NCBI RefSeq assembly: GCF_900102075.1
Contig: NZ_FNAV01000003.1
Coordinates: 282,800-346,799, forward strand
Length of the DNA stretch: 64,000 nt
Origin: Salipiger thiooxidans
Lineage (GTDB): Bacteria; Pseudomonadota; Alphaproteobacteria; Rhodobacterales; Rhodobacteraceae
Direction of reading: 5' to 3'
The notes under the pieces are model-generated. The model saw nothing but the letters and a program-made list of their open reading frames with translations. It made no database searches and was not told the DNA's origin. The position numbers and the translations under genes were made by a program. Below are positions 57,111 through 64,000 of the stretch, in pieces (within the stretch, counting starts at the first letter, position 1; each line of letters opens with the position of its first letter).

Positions 57111-57707
57111 ATGACCGACCTGATCGCCAAATCCGCCATCGACCGGCGTCTCGCCGAGATCGTCGCCCCCGTCATCGAGGACATGGGGTTCGAACTCGTG
57201 CGCATTCGCCTGATGGGCGGCAAGACCGCCACGCTTCAGATCATGGCCGAACGCCCCGAGGGCGGGATCGAAATCGACGAGTGCGGCGACATCTCGACCG
57301 CCGTGTCGGCGGTGCTCGACGTCGAGGATCCGATCCTCGACAGCTACGTGCTCGAGGTCGGCAGCCCCGGCATCGACCGTCCGCTGACCCGTCTCAAGGA
57401 TTTCGAGACCTTCGAGGGCTATGATGCCAAGATCCAGACGGACGAGCTGATCGACGGCCGCAAGCGCTGGCAAGGCGTGCTCGCCGGTGTCGAGGGCGGC
57501 GAGGTGCTGCTCAACATCGAAGAGAACGGCGAGACCCAGACCATCGGCCTGCAGTTCGACTGGCTTTCCGATGCCAAGCTCATCCTGACCGACGAGCTGA
57601 TGCGCGAGATGCTGCGCGCCCGCAAGGCGCGGGGCGATGACGACGCCGACGACGATACCCAATTCGACGAAATTCAGGCCGAGGACGCGGCCACCGACGA
57701 GGAGTAA
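57111..57707 (+). CDS. rimP: Ribosome maturation factor RimP
   Basis: Needed for assembly of the 30S subunit. The 198-residue protein has the N-terminal alpha/beta domain ([20 protein letters not shown], about 15-34, and [18 protein letters not shown], near 53-70). [20 protein letters not shown] near 81-100 is the RimP signature, and an SH3-like C-terminal domain follows. The last 30 residues are acidic ([12 protein letters not shown]). The ATG at 57111 agrees with RimP starts; the longer frame upstream crosses the leader terminator. Confidence 0.93.
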   Translation: MTDLIAKSAIDRRLAEIVAPVIEDMGFELVRIRLMGGKTATLQIMAERPEGGIEIDECGDISTAVSAVLDVEDPILDSYVLEVGSPGIDRPLTRLKDFETFEGYDAKIQTDELIDGRKRWQGVLAGVEGGEVLLNIEENGETQTIGLQFDWLSDAKLILTDELMREMLRARKARGDDDADDDTQFDEIQAEDAATDEE

Positions 57708-57713
57708 GACCCC

Positions 57714-59345
57714 ATGGCAATCACCTCTGCCAATCAGCTCGAGCTGCTTCAGACCGCCGAGGCCGTCGCCCGCGAGAAGATGATCGACCCGGGCCTCGTG
57801 ATCGAGGCCATGGAAGAGAGCCTCGCCCGTGCCGCCAAGTCGCGCTACGGCTCCGAGATGGACATCCGCGTGAAGATCGACCGCCGCACCGGCCGGGCGA
57901 CCTTTACCCGCGTGCGCACCGTCGTCGAGGACGAGGAGCTCGAGAACTACCAGGCCGAGCTGACGGTCAAGCAGGCCAAGCAGTACATGGCCGACCCCAA
58001 GGTGGGCGACCAGTTCATCGAGGAGGTGCCGCCGGTCGACATGGGCCGGATCGCCGCGCAGTCGGCCAAGCAGGTGATCCTGCAGAAGGTCCGCGAAGCC
58101 GAGCGTGACCGCCAGTACGACGAGTTCAAGGACCGGGCCGGCACCATCATCAACGGCACCGTCAAGCGCGAGGAATACGGCAACGTCATCGTCGACATCG
58201 GCCGTGGCGAAGGCATCCTGCGCCGTAACGAGAAGATCGGCCGCGAGAGCTATCGCCCCGGCGACCGCATCCGCTGCTACATCAAGGACGTGCGCCGCGA
58301 AGCCCGCGGCCCGCAGATCTTCCTGTCGCGCACCTCGCCGGAATTCATGGCCGAGCTGTTCAAGATGGAAGTGCCCGAGATCTACGACGGCATCATCGAG
58401 ATCAAGGCCGTCGCCCGCGACCCGGGCTCGCGCGCCAAGATCGCCGTCATCTCCTATGACGGCTCCATCGACCCCGTGGGCGCCTGCGTCGGTATGCGCG
58501 GCAGCCGCGTGCAGGCCGTGGTGAACGAGCTCCAGGGCGAGAAGATCGACATCATCCCGTGGAACGAGGACGTGCCGACCTTCCTGGTGAACGCGCTGCA
58601 GCCGGCCGAGGTGTCGAAGGTGGTTCTCGACGAGGACGCCGAGCGCATCGAGGTGGTGGTGCCCGACGAGCAGCTGTCGCTGGCCATCGGCCGCCGCGGC
58701 CAGAACGTGCGCCTCGCCTCGCAGCTCACCGGTCTCGACATCGACATCATGACCGAAGAGGAAGAGTCCAAGCGCCGTCAGGCCGAGTTCGAGCAGCGCA
58801 CCAAGCTGTTCATGGACACGCTCGACCTCGACGAGTTCTTCGCCCAGCTGCTGGTCGCCGAAGGCTTCACCAACCTCGAAGAAGTGGCCTACGTCGAGCT
58901 TGACGAGCTGCTGGTCATCGACGGCGTCGACGAGGACACCGCGCAGGAGCTGCAGACCCGTGCGCGCGAGTTCCTCGAGGAGCAGGCCCGCAAGGCGTTG
59001 GAACACGCCCGCGAGCTCGGTGCCGAGGACAGCCTTATTGAATTCGAGGGCCTGACACCCCAGATGGTAGAGGCACTGGCGGAAGACGGCGTGAAGACGC
59101 TTGAGGATTTCGCCACCTGCGCCGACTGGGAACTGGCCGGTGGCTGGACGACCGAAGGCGGCGAGCGTGTGAAAGACGACGGCCTGCTCGAGAAGTTCGA
59201 CGTGGATCTCGCCGAGGCGCAGAACCTCATCATGACCGCGCGCGTCCTGCTGGGATGGGTCGACCCGTCCGAGCTTGAGCCCGAGGCCGAGGCCGAGGAA
59301 GAGGCCGACGGCGAAGACGACGCCGAGACGAGCGAAGAGGCCTGA
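57714..59345 (+). CDS. nusA: Transcription termination/antitermination factor NusA
   Basis: Binds RNA polymerase and controls pausing, termination and antitermination. The 543-residue protein has the N-terminal polymerase-binding domain (1-125), an S1 domain (about 140-205: [20 protein letters not shown]), and two KH domains (about 235-350, with [13 protein letters not shown] and [13 protein letters not shown]). Two helix-hairpin-helix-type C-terminal repeats (about 365-425 and 440-515) follow. An acidic Glu/Asp tail ends the protein. It follows rimP by 6 bp. Confidence 0.96.
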   Translation: MAITSANQLELLQTAEAVAREKMIDPGLVIEAMEESLARAAKSRYGSEMDIRVKIDRRTGRATFTRVRTVVEDEELENYQAELTVKQAKQYMADPKVGDQFIEEVPPVDMGRIAAQSAKQVILQKVREAERDRQYDEFKDRAGTIINGTVKREEYGNVIVDIGRGEGILRRNEKIGRESYRPGDRIRCYIKDVRREARGPQIFLSRTSPEFMAELFKMEVPEIYDGIIEIKAVARDPGSRAKIAVISYDGSIDPVGACVGMRGSRVQAVVNELQGEKIDIIPWNEDVPTFLVNALQPAEVSKVVLDEDAERIEVVVPDEQLSLAIGRRGQNVRLASQLTGLDIDIMTEEEESKRRQAEFEQRTKLFMDTLDLDEFFAQLLVAEGFTNLEEVAYVELDELLVIDGVDEDTAQELQTRAREFLEEQARKALEHARELGAEDSLIEFEGLTPQMVEALAEDGVKTLEDFATCADWELAGGWTTEGGERVKDDGLLEKFDVDLAEAQNLIMTARVLLGWVDPSELEPEAEAEEEADGEDDAETSEEA

Positions 59346-59347
59346 TC

Positions 59348-60019
59348 ATGAGCCGCGGAGGCCAGGACAAGGACCGGGCCGACGGGCCGGAACGCCGTTG
59401 CATCGCCACGGGCGAGACGCAGCCGGCCTCCGGCCTGATCCGCTTCGTGGTCGGACCCGAGGGCCAGGTGGTGCCGGATCTCGCGGGCAAGTTGCCCGGA
59501 CGCGGGATCTGGGTCGCCTCCGAGCCCGCGGCACTTGAGAAGGCGGCGAAGAAGGGGCTCTTCGCCCGCGCCGCCAAGGCACCGGTGACGGTGCCCGATG
59601 ATCTTCCGACGCTGATCGAGCAGATGCTCGCGCGCCGGGTGGTCGAGCTCATCAGCCTTGCGCGCAAGTCGGGCTCGGCTGTATCGGGCTACGAGAAGGT
59701 CAAGGACTGGCTTGGCCGCGAAGACGCGGTCGTGCTGATCCAGGCCGAGGATGGCTCGTCGCGGGGCAAGTCGAAATTGTCGACTCCCTACGGGGGCAAG
59801 TACATCGGCTGGCTCACCGCAGACGAGCTGGGGCTGGCCTTTGGACGGGAAAAGGTGATACACGCCGCGCTTGGCGCTGGTGGACTCACGAAACGTGTTG
59901 TAGAGGAAGCCCAACGATTGAAGGGCCTGCGCGTCGGAAGGACCGATGCGGCGACGGCAGCAGGGGCTGCCGAGGCGGCGAAAGCCGCCGGGGGCGGCAG
60001 GGGCCGCCGGAAAGGATAA
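59348..60019 (+). CDS. ylxR: YlxR-type RNA-binding protein with L7Ae-like domain
   Basis: The 223-residue protein joins an N-terminal YlxR/DUF448 domain (RRCIATGETQPASGLIRFV, about 16-34, with LPGRGIWV) to a second domain of ribosomal L7Ae/YlxQ type (about 85-175, with VVELISLARKSGSAVSGYEK). It ends in an Ala/Gly/Arg-rich tail. YlxR has been linked to RNase P and to RNA binding. The fused arrangement between nusA and infB is common in Alphaproteobacteria. It starts 2 nt after the nusA stop. Confidence 0.88.
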   Translation: MSRGGQDKDRADGPERRCIATGETQPASGLIRFVVGPEGQVVPDLAGKLPGRGIWVASEPAALEKAAKKGLFARAAKAPVTVPDDLPTLIEQMLARRVVELISLARKSGSAVSGYEKVKDWLGREDAVVLIQAEDGSSRGKSKLSTPYGGKYIGWLTADELGLAFGREKVIHAALGAGGLTKRVVEEAQRLKGLRVGRTDAATAAGAAEAAKAAGGGRGRRKG

Positions 60020-60028
60020 GAGAGCTGA

Positions 60029-62566
60029 ATGAGCGATAACGACGGCAAAAAGACTCTGGGCGTGCGTGGTGGTGGTCCCCGTTCGGGTTCCGTGAAGCAG
60101 AGCTTCAGCCATGGCCGCACCAAGAATGTCGTGGTCGAAACCAAGCGCAAGCGGGTTGTCGTGCCGAAGCCCGGCGCCGGCGGCGCCAAGGGTGGCAGCG
60201 CGCCCGGAGGCATGGGCGGCAAGCGCCCGGCCGGGATTTCCGATGCCGAGATGGAGCGCCGCCTGAAGGCGCTGCAGGCCGCGAAGGCCCGCGAGGTCGT
60301 GGAAGCCGCGCAGCGCGAGGCCGAGGAAAAGGCCCGCGCCGAAGAGCGTGAGCGTCTCCGGGCCGAGAAGGAACAGAAAGAGCGCGATCAGCGCGAAGCC
60401 GAAGAGCGCGCCCGCGCCAAGGCCGAGGAAGAAGAGCGCAAGGTTCGCGAAGCCGCCGAGGCCGCGAAGAAGGCCGAAGCTGTCGCTGCCGCTCCGAAGT
60501 CCGCCGATCCCGCCGCGGCCCGCGCGGGTGGTGCCGCTGCAGGCGCTGCCCCGGCCGCAGGCGCTGCCGGTGCCGCCAAGCCGGCCGCGGGCCAGCCGCA
60601 GCAGATGCGCAAGGCCGAGCGCGAGCGCGAAGAGCGTGGCCGTTCGACCCGTGGTCGCGACGATGGCAACCGCCGTGCCGGCAAGCTGACGCTGAATCAG
60701 GCGCTCGGTGGCGAAGGTGGACGTCAGAAGTCCATGGCCGCCATGAAGCGCAAGCAGGAGCGTGCGCGCCAGAAGGCAATGGGCGGAGCCCAGAGCCGCG
60801 AGAAGGTCGTGCGCGACGTGCAGCTGCCCGAGGCGATCACCGTCGCCGAACTGGCGAACCGCATGGCAGAGCGCGTGGCGGACGTGGTCAAGTCACTGAT
60901 GCAGAGCGGCATCATGGCGACCCAGAACCAGTCCATCGACGCCGATACCGCGGAACTGATCATCGAGGAATTCGGCCACCGCGTCACCCGCGTCTCGGAC
61001 GCGGACGTGGAGGACGTGATCAAGACGGCGGACGACAAGCCGGAAGATCTCAGGCCGCGTCCCCCGGTCATCACGATCATGGGTCACGTCGACCACGGCA
61101 AGACCTCGCTGCTCGACCGGATCCGTCAGGCCAACGTGACCGCAGGCGAAGCCGGCGGCATCACCCAGCACATCGGCGCCTACCAGGTGCAGACCAAGGG
61201 TGGCGATATCCTGACCTTCCTCGACACGCCCGGCCACGCGGCCTTCACCTCGATGCGCTCGCGTGGCGCGCAGGTGACGGACATCGTGGTGCTGGTGGTT
61301 GCGGCGGATGACGCGGTGATGCCGCAGACCGTCGAGGCCATCAACCACGCCAAGGCGGCCGGCGTTCCGATGATCGTGGCAATCAACAAGATCGACAAGC
61401 CGTCGGCCAACCCGACCAAGGTGCGCACCGACCTGCTCCAGCACGAAGTCGTGGTGGAACAGATGTCCGGTGACGTGCAGGACGTCGAGGTGTCGGCCCA
61501 CACCGGGCAGGGTCTCGACGAACTGCTGGAAGCCATCGCGCTTCAGGCCGAACTGCTTGAACTGAAAGCCAACCCCGACCGCGCCGCCGAAGGTGCCGTG
61601 ATCGAGGCGCAGCTCGACGTCGGCCGTGGCCCGGTTGCGACGGTCCTGGTGCAGAACGGTACCCTGAAGCAGGGCGACATCTTCGTCGTGGGCGAGCAGT
61701 ACGGCAAGGTCCGCGCGCTCATCAACGACAAGGGCGAGCGCGTTGCCGAAGCCGGTCCGTCGGTTCCGGTCGAAGTGCTCGGCCTCAACGGCACGCCCGA
61801 GGCTGGTGACGTTCTCAACGTCACCTCGACCGAGGCGCAGGCTCGCGAGATCGCCGAGTACCGCGCACATGCCGCGAAGGAGAAGCGCGCCGCCGCAGGC
61901 GCCGCGACGACCCTGGAACAGCTGATGAAGAAGGCCAAGGACGACGAGAACGTCTCCGAGCTGCCGGTGGTCGTGAAGGCCGACGTGCAGGGCTCGGCCG
62001 AGGCCATCGTCCAGGCGCTCGAGAAGGTCGGCAACGACGAGGTCCGCGTGCGGGTGATCCACTACGGTGTGGGCGCCATCACCGAGACCGACATCGGCCT
62101 TGCCGAAGCCTCGGGCTGCCCGGTCATCGGCTTCAACGTCCGTGCCAACGCGCCGGCGCGCAACAGCGCCAACCAGAAGGGCGTGGAGATCCGCTACTAT
62201 TCGGTGATCTACGACCTGGTCGACGACGTGCGTGCAGCGGCCTCGGGCCTGCTGTCGAACGAGATCCGCGAGAACTTCATCGGCTACGCCGAGATCAAGG
62301 AAGTCTTCAAGGTCTCCAATGTCGGCAAGGTTGCGGGCTGTCTCGTCACCGAGGGTGTGGCCCGTCGTTCCGCCGGCGTCCGCCTGCTGCGCGACAACGT
62401 GGTGATCCACGAGGGCACCCTGAAGACGCTGAAGCGCTTCAAGGACGAGGTCGCCGAGGTCCAGTCGGGCCAGGAATGCGGCATGGCTTTCGAGAACTAC
62501 GAAGATGTCCGTCCGCAGGACGTCATCGAGATCTTCGAGCGCGAGGAGATCGCGCGCACGCTCTGA
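60029..62566 (+). CDS. infB: Translation initiation factor IF-2
   Basis: GTPase that brings initiator tRNA to the 30S subunit. The 845-residue protein has a long, charged N-terminal region rich in Ala/Glu/Arg (about 80-215, coiled coil and low complexity), an IF2 N-domain, and the G domain with GHVDHGKT (352-359), DTPGH near 400 and NKID near 453. Domains II, III and IV follow to the end. ATG at 60029 is 9 bp after ylxR. A strong terminator ends the operon. Confidence 0.96.
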   Translation: MSDNDGKKTLGVRGGGPRSGSVKQSFSHGRTKNVVVETKRKRVVVPKPGAGGAKGGSAPGGMGGKRPAGISDAEMERRLKALQAAKAREVVEAAQREAEEKARAEERERLRAEKEQKERDQREAEERARAKAEEEERKVREAAEAAKKAEAVAAAPKSADPAAARAGGAAAGAAPAAGAAGAAKPAAGQPQQMRKAEREREERGRSTRGRDDGNRRAGKLTLNQALGGEGGRQKSMAAMKRKQERARQKAMGGAQSREKVVRDVQLPEAITVAELANRMAERVADVVKSLMQSGIMATQNQSIDADTAELIIEEFGHRVTRVSDADVEDVIKTADDKPEDLRPRPPVITIMGHVDHGKTSLLDRIRQANVTAGEAGGITQHIGAYQVQTKGGDILTFLDTPGHAAFTSMRSRGAQVTDIVVLVVAADDAVMPQTVEAINHAKAAGVPMIVAINKIDKPSANPTKVRTDLLQHEVVVEQMSGDVQDVEVSAHTGQGLDELLEAIALQAELLELKANPDRAAEGAVIEAQLDVGRGPVATVLVQNGTLKQGDIFVVGEQYGKVRALINDKGERVAEAGPSVPVEVLGLNGTPEAGDVLNVTSTEAQAREIAEYRAHAAKEKRAAAGAATTLEQLMKKAKDDENVSELPVVVKADVQGSAEAIVQALEKVGNDEVRVRVIHYGVGAITETDIGLAEASGCPVIGFNVRANAPARNSANQKGVEIRYYSVIYDLVDDVRAAASGLLSNEIRENFIGYAEIKEVFKVSNVGKVAGCLVTEGVARRSAGVRLLRDNVVIHEGTLKTLKRFKDEVAEVQSGQECGMAFENYEDVRPQDVIEIFEREEIARTL

Positions 62567-62591
62567 TCGACCCGATCGGAGACAGATCGAA

Positions 62592-62617
62592 GGCGGCGCC
62601 ATTGGCGCCGCCTTTTT
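62592..62617 (+). terminator. Intrinsic terminator of the rimP-infB operon
   Basis: GGCGGCGCC-ATT-GGCGCCGCC, a perfect 9-bp hairpin, followed by five T, 25 bp after the infB stop. Confidence 0.92.
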
Positions 62618-62664
62618 CGTTTCCGTGAAACTGTGATGCAGGCGGGATGGGGTGGCCCAAAGGC

Positions 62665-62697
62665 AAACAGGCCCGGGCGAGGTGCCCGAGCCTGTTG
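62665..62697. terminator. Hairpin terminator of the 42-aa gene
   Basis: AACAGGC (62666-62672) pairs with GCCTGTT (62690-62696), extended inside by CGGGC/GCCCG around a GAGGT loop. It stands 33 bp past the stop of the leftward 42-aa gene and opposite the infB terminator. Confidence 0.7.
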
Positions 62698-62730
62698 CTT
62701 AGCTGGAAGTCCGAAGTTTTGCGCGCAATA

Positions 62731-62859
62731 TCAGGCGGCGACCGGAGTTCCGGTAAAGACCTGAGTACCAACACGAACGGCGATACGACCGTCGGGCAGT
62801 TTCTTTTCGAAGATGCCCTGCACGGAAACGCAGGTGCCTAGAATGATCGTACGAAGCAT
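62731..62859 (-). CDS. Small conserved-looking protein, 42 aa
   Basis: This short frame reads MLRTIILGTCVSVQGIFEKK followed by a polar beta-type segment ending FTGTPVAA. The pattern of a hydrophobic strand, a turn (KLPDG) and further strands suggests a minute beta protein. I recall similar frames near infB in roseobacters, without known function. The ribosome binding site is weak (GGGAAC at 8-9 nt). Good support comes from a matching hairpin terminator downstream and an AT-rich promoter-like region upstream (about 62880-62930). Confidence 0.65.
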   Translation of the reverse strand: MLRTIILGTCVSVQGIFEKKLPDGRIAVRVGTQVFTGTPVAA

Positions 62860-63023
62860 TGCATGGGTTCCCGATTTGGGTGTTACAAATATATGAATAC
62901 GACACAATCGTTAACGGAACCAGAAGAAAGCGCACGATTAGTGCTTAAGGACTAAGCGAGGCTCCGTCTCTTGCGGAAATCCGCCTGCTGCGACGCAGAA
63001 AGTTCTGGACAAATTCGGAACGA

Positions 63024-63425
63024 CTAGAGCCAGTCGCGCAGGATCGGGATCAGGGGAATGTCGGCGGGCGGCATTGGGTAGTCGCGCAGATCCGCGGCCC
63101 GGACCCACTTCAGCGCCTGGCCCTCGCGTGATTGCGGTGTGCCCTGCCATTTGCGGCAGGCGAAGAGCGGCATCAGCAGGTGGAAGCTCTCGTAGGCGTG
63201 CGAGGCGAAGGTGAGTGGCGCGAGGCAGCTCTCCCACGTGTCGATGCCCAGCTCTTCCTGAAGTTCGCGGATCAGCGCTGCCTCGGGCGATTCGCCGGGC
63301 TCGATCTTTCCGCCCGGGAATTCCCAGAGGCCCGCCATCGACTTGCCCTCGGGGCGCTGTGCAAGCAGCACGCGGCCGTCGGGGTCGATCAGGGCGACGG
63401 CGGAGACGAGGACGATCTTCGACAT
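63024..63425 (-). CDS. mutT: 8-oxo-dGTP diphosphatase (MutT, Nudix)
   Basis: Hydrolyses 8-oxo-dGTP so that oxidised guanine is not built into DNA. The 133-residue protein carries the Nudix box at 39-61 (GKIEPGESPEAALIRELQEE, then LG), preceded by LLAQRPEGKSMAGLWEFPGG, the typical MutT lead-in. The ATG at 63425 starts the conserved KIVLVSAVALIDPDG. argJ lies upstream on the same strand, 82 bp away, and the two probably share a transcript. Confidence 0.92.
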   Translation of the reverse strand: MSKIVLVSAVALIDPDGRVLLAQRPEGKSMAGLWEFPGGKIEPGESPEAALIRELQEELGIDTWESCLAPLTFASHAYESFHLLMPLFACRKWQGTPQSREGQALKWVRAADLRDYPMPPADIPLIPILRDWL

Positions 63426-63507
63426 GGGGCAGCTCTGGCGTCGGCGGAGGGTGCGAGGGGCCAGCCCCTCGCGCTCCCCGGAGTTTAGGGGCAAGATGAA
63501 GGGCGGA

Positions 63508-64000
63508 TCAGGACCGGTAGTCGGCGTTGATCGAGATGTAGCCGTGGGTCAGGTCGCAAGTCCAGACGGTGGCCTTGCCCTCGCCGAGGCCGATGTCGAC
63601 GTTGATCGCGATCTCGGGTTTCTTCATCAGCGCGGCGCCGTCCTCTTCCTTGTAGGAGGGGGCGACCCACCCGTTTTCGGCCACGAGCACGTCACCGAAG
63701 CGGATGCTCAGGGCGTCGCGGTCGGCGGCGGCGCCGGACTTGCCGACGGCCATGACGACGCGGCCCCAGTTCGGGTCCTCGCCGGCGATGGCGGTCTTGA
63801 CCAGCGGCGAGTTGGCGATGGCGAGCGCGTGGGTGCGGGCGTCGGCGTCGTCGCGGGCGCCGGTGACGTTCACGGTGACGAACTTGGTAGCGCCCTCGCC
63901 ATCCTTCACAACCTGGTGCGCGAGATCGAGGAAGACGGTCTCGAGCGCTTCGGAAAAGGCGGTGTCGGCGGTGGTAACCGCGACGCCGGAGGCGCCGGTG
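63508..64000 (-). CDS. argJ: Glutamate N-acetyltransferase ArgJ, C-terminal part
   Basis: Bifunctional ArgJ moves acetyl from N-acetylornithine to glutamate in arginine synthesis and may also use acetyl-CoA. Only the last 164 residues are in the window; the frame stays open to the right edge ([20 protein letters not shown] at the border). Diagnostic segments are [36 protein letters not shown], and the C-terminal [15 protein letters not shown]. The self-cleavage threonine lies outside. argH is also in this window, so two arginine genes flank it at a distance. Confidence 0.94.
   Translation of the reverse strand, partial: TGASGVAVTTADTAFSEALETVFLDLAHQVVKDGEGATKFVTVNVTGARDDADARTHALAIANSPLVKTAIAGEDPNWGRVVMAVGKSGAAADRDALSIRFGDVLVAENGWVAPSYKEEDGAALMKKPEIAINVDIGLGEGKATVWTCDLTHGYISINADYRS

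Noticed and set aside
62938-63237. 99-aa minus-strand frame overlapping mutT
   Set aside because: It overlaps the MutT C-terminus in another frame and has no motif or start signal.

Overview
The window is about 64 kb of GC-rich bacterial chromosome. It reads as a member of the Rhodobacteraceae (Roseobacter group, Alphaproteobacteria). The evidence is an alphaproteobacterial flagellar set with a MotE-like protein, a homospermidine synthase, the rimP-nusA-ylxR-infB cluster, a TIGR02302-type DUF4175 protein, a HmrR/CueR copper module, and FNR-type and CtrA-type sites. I cannot name the species. I see no rRNA, tRNA, CRISPR array, transposase or phage structural gene. Nearly all of the window is core genome; the one clear accessory patch lies between carB and gpmI.

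Layout. 1-1.7 kb: a perfect (TCTGGG)12 array, a small membrane protein, an L,D-transpeptidase and thioredoxin 2. 1.7-6.6 kb: part of a flagellar cluster in two divergent units, fliL/DUF/motE leftward and fliF/fliH/fliN/fliP rightward. 6.8-13.8 kb: tRNA hydroxylase TrhO, an alanine/glycine symporter, and an NAD-salvage block pncA - hybrid histidine kinase - pncB. 13.8-20.2 kb: homospermidine synthase, hisC, prephenate dehydrogenase, an extensin-like protein, a VOC protein and a cytochrome c peroxidase behind a class-II FNR-like promoter. 20.4-27.6 kb: a secreted protein, a TlpA-like thioredoxin, argH with two micro-genes, lysA and the DUF4175 protein. 27.7-32.4 kb: rlmN, a hypothetical gene, copA and cueR, with a textbook CueR operator inside the end of the hypothetical gene.

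32.4-41 kb: a 156-bp tandem duplication, aspS, cfa, carB, then a low-GC insert of about 1.2 kb. The insert has a winged-helix-like gene with a probable leaderless promoter, an imperfect dyad that could be structured RNA, and a pair of tiny genes (a 74-aa Cys-rich protein and a 57-aa basic protein). This insert is my best candidate for an undescribed module. 41-46 kb: gpmI, envC-like, ctpA, rppH and a secreted protein in one rightward operon. 46-56.4 kb: lytic transglycosylase, WYL regulator/GST pair, RNase R, a repeat-rich intergenic region, dapE, an ArsR/SRPBCC module, a cation antiporter, a YeaQ-like protein and dapD. 56.5-64 kb: a VOC protein, rimP-nusA-ylxR-infB behind a leader terminator, a 42-aa gene, mutT, and the 3' part of argJ.

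Functionally the window joins amino-acid synthesis (lysine: dapD, dapE, lysA; arginine: argH, argJ, carB; histidine and tyrosine: hisC, tyrA), cell-wall remodelling (L,D-transpeptidase, EnvC, CtpA, transglycosylase), translation and RNA turnover (nusA, infB, rppH, rnr, rlmN, aspS), copper resistance and motility. Many genes are translationally coupled through ATGA or GTGA overlaps. All calls come from reading the sequence by eye; no database search was run.
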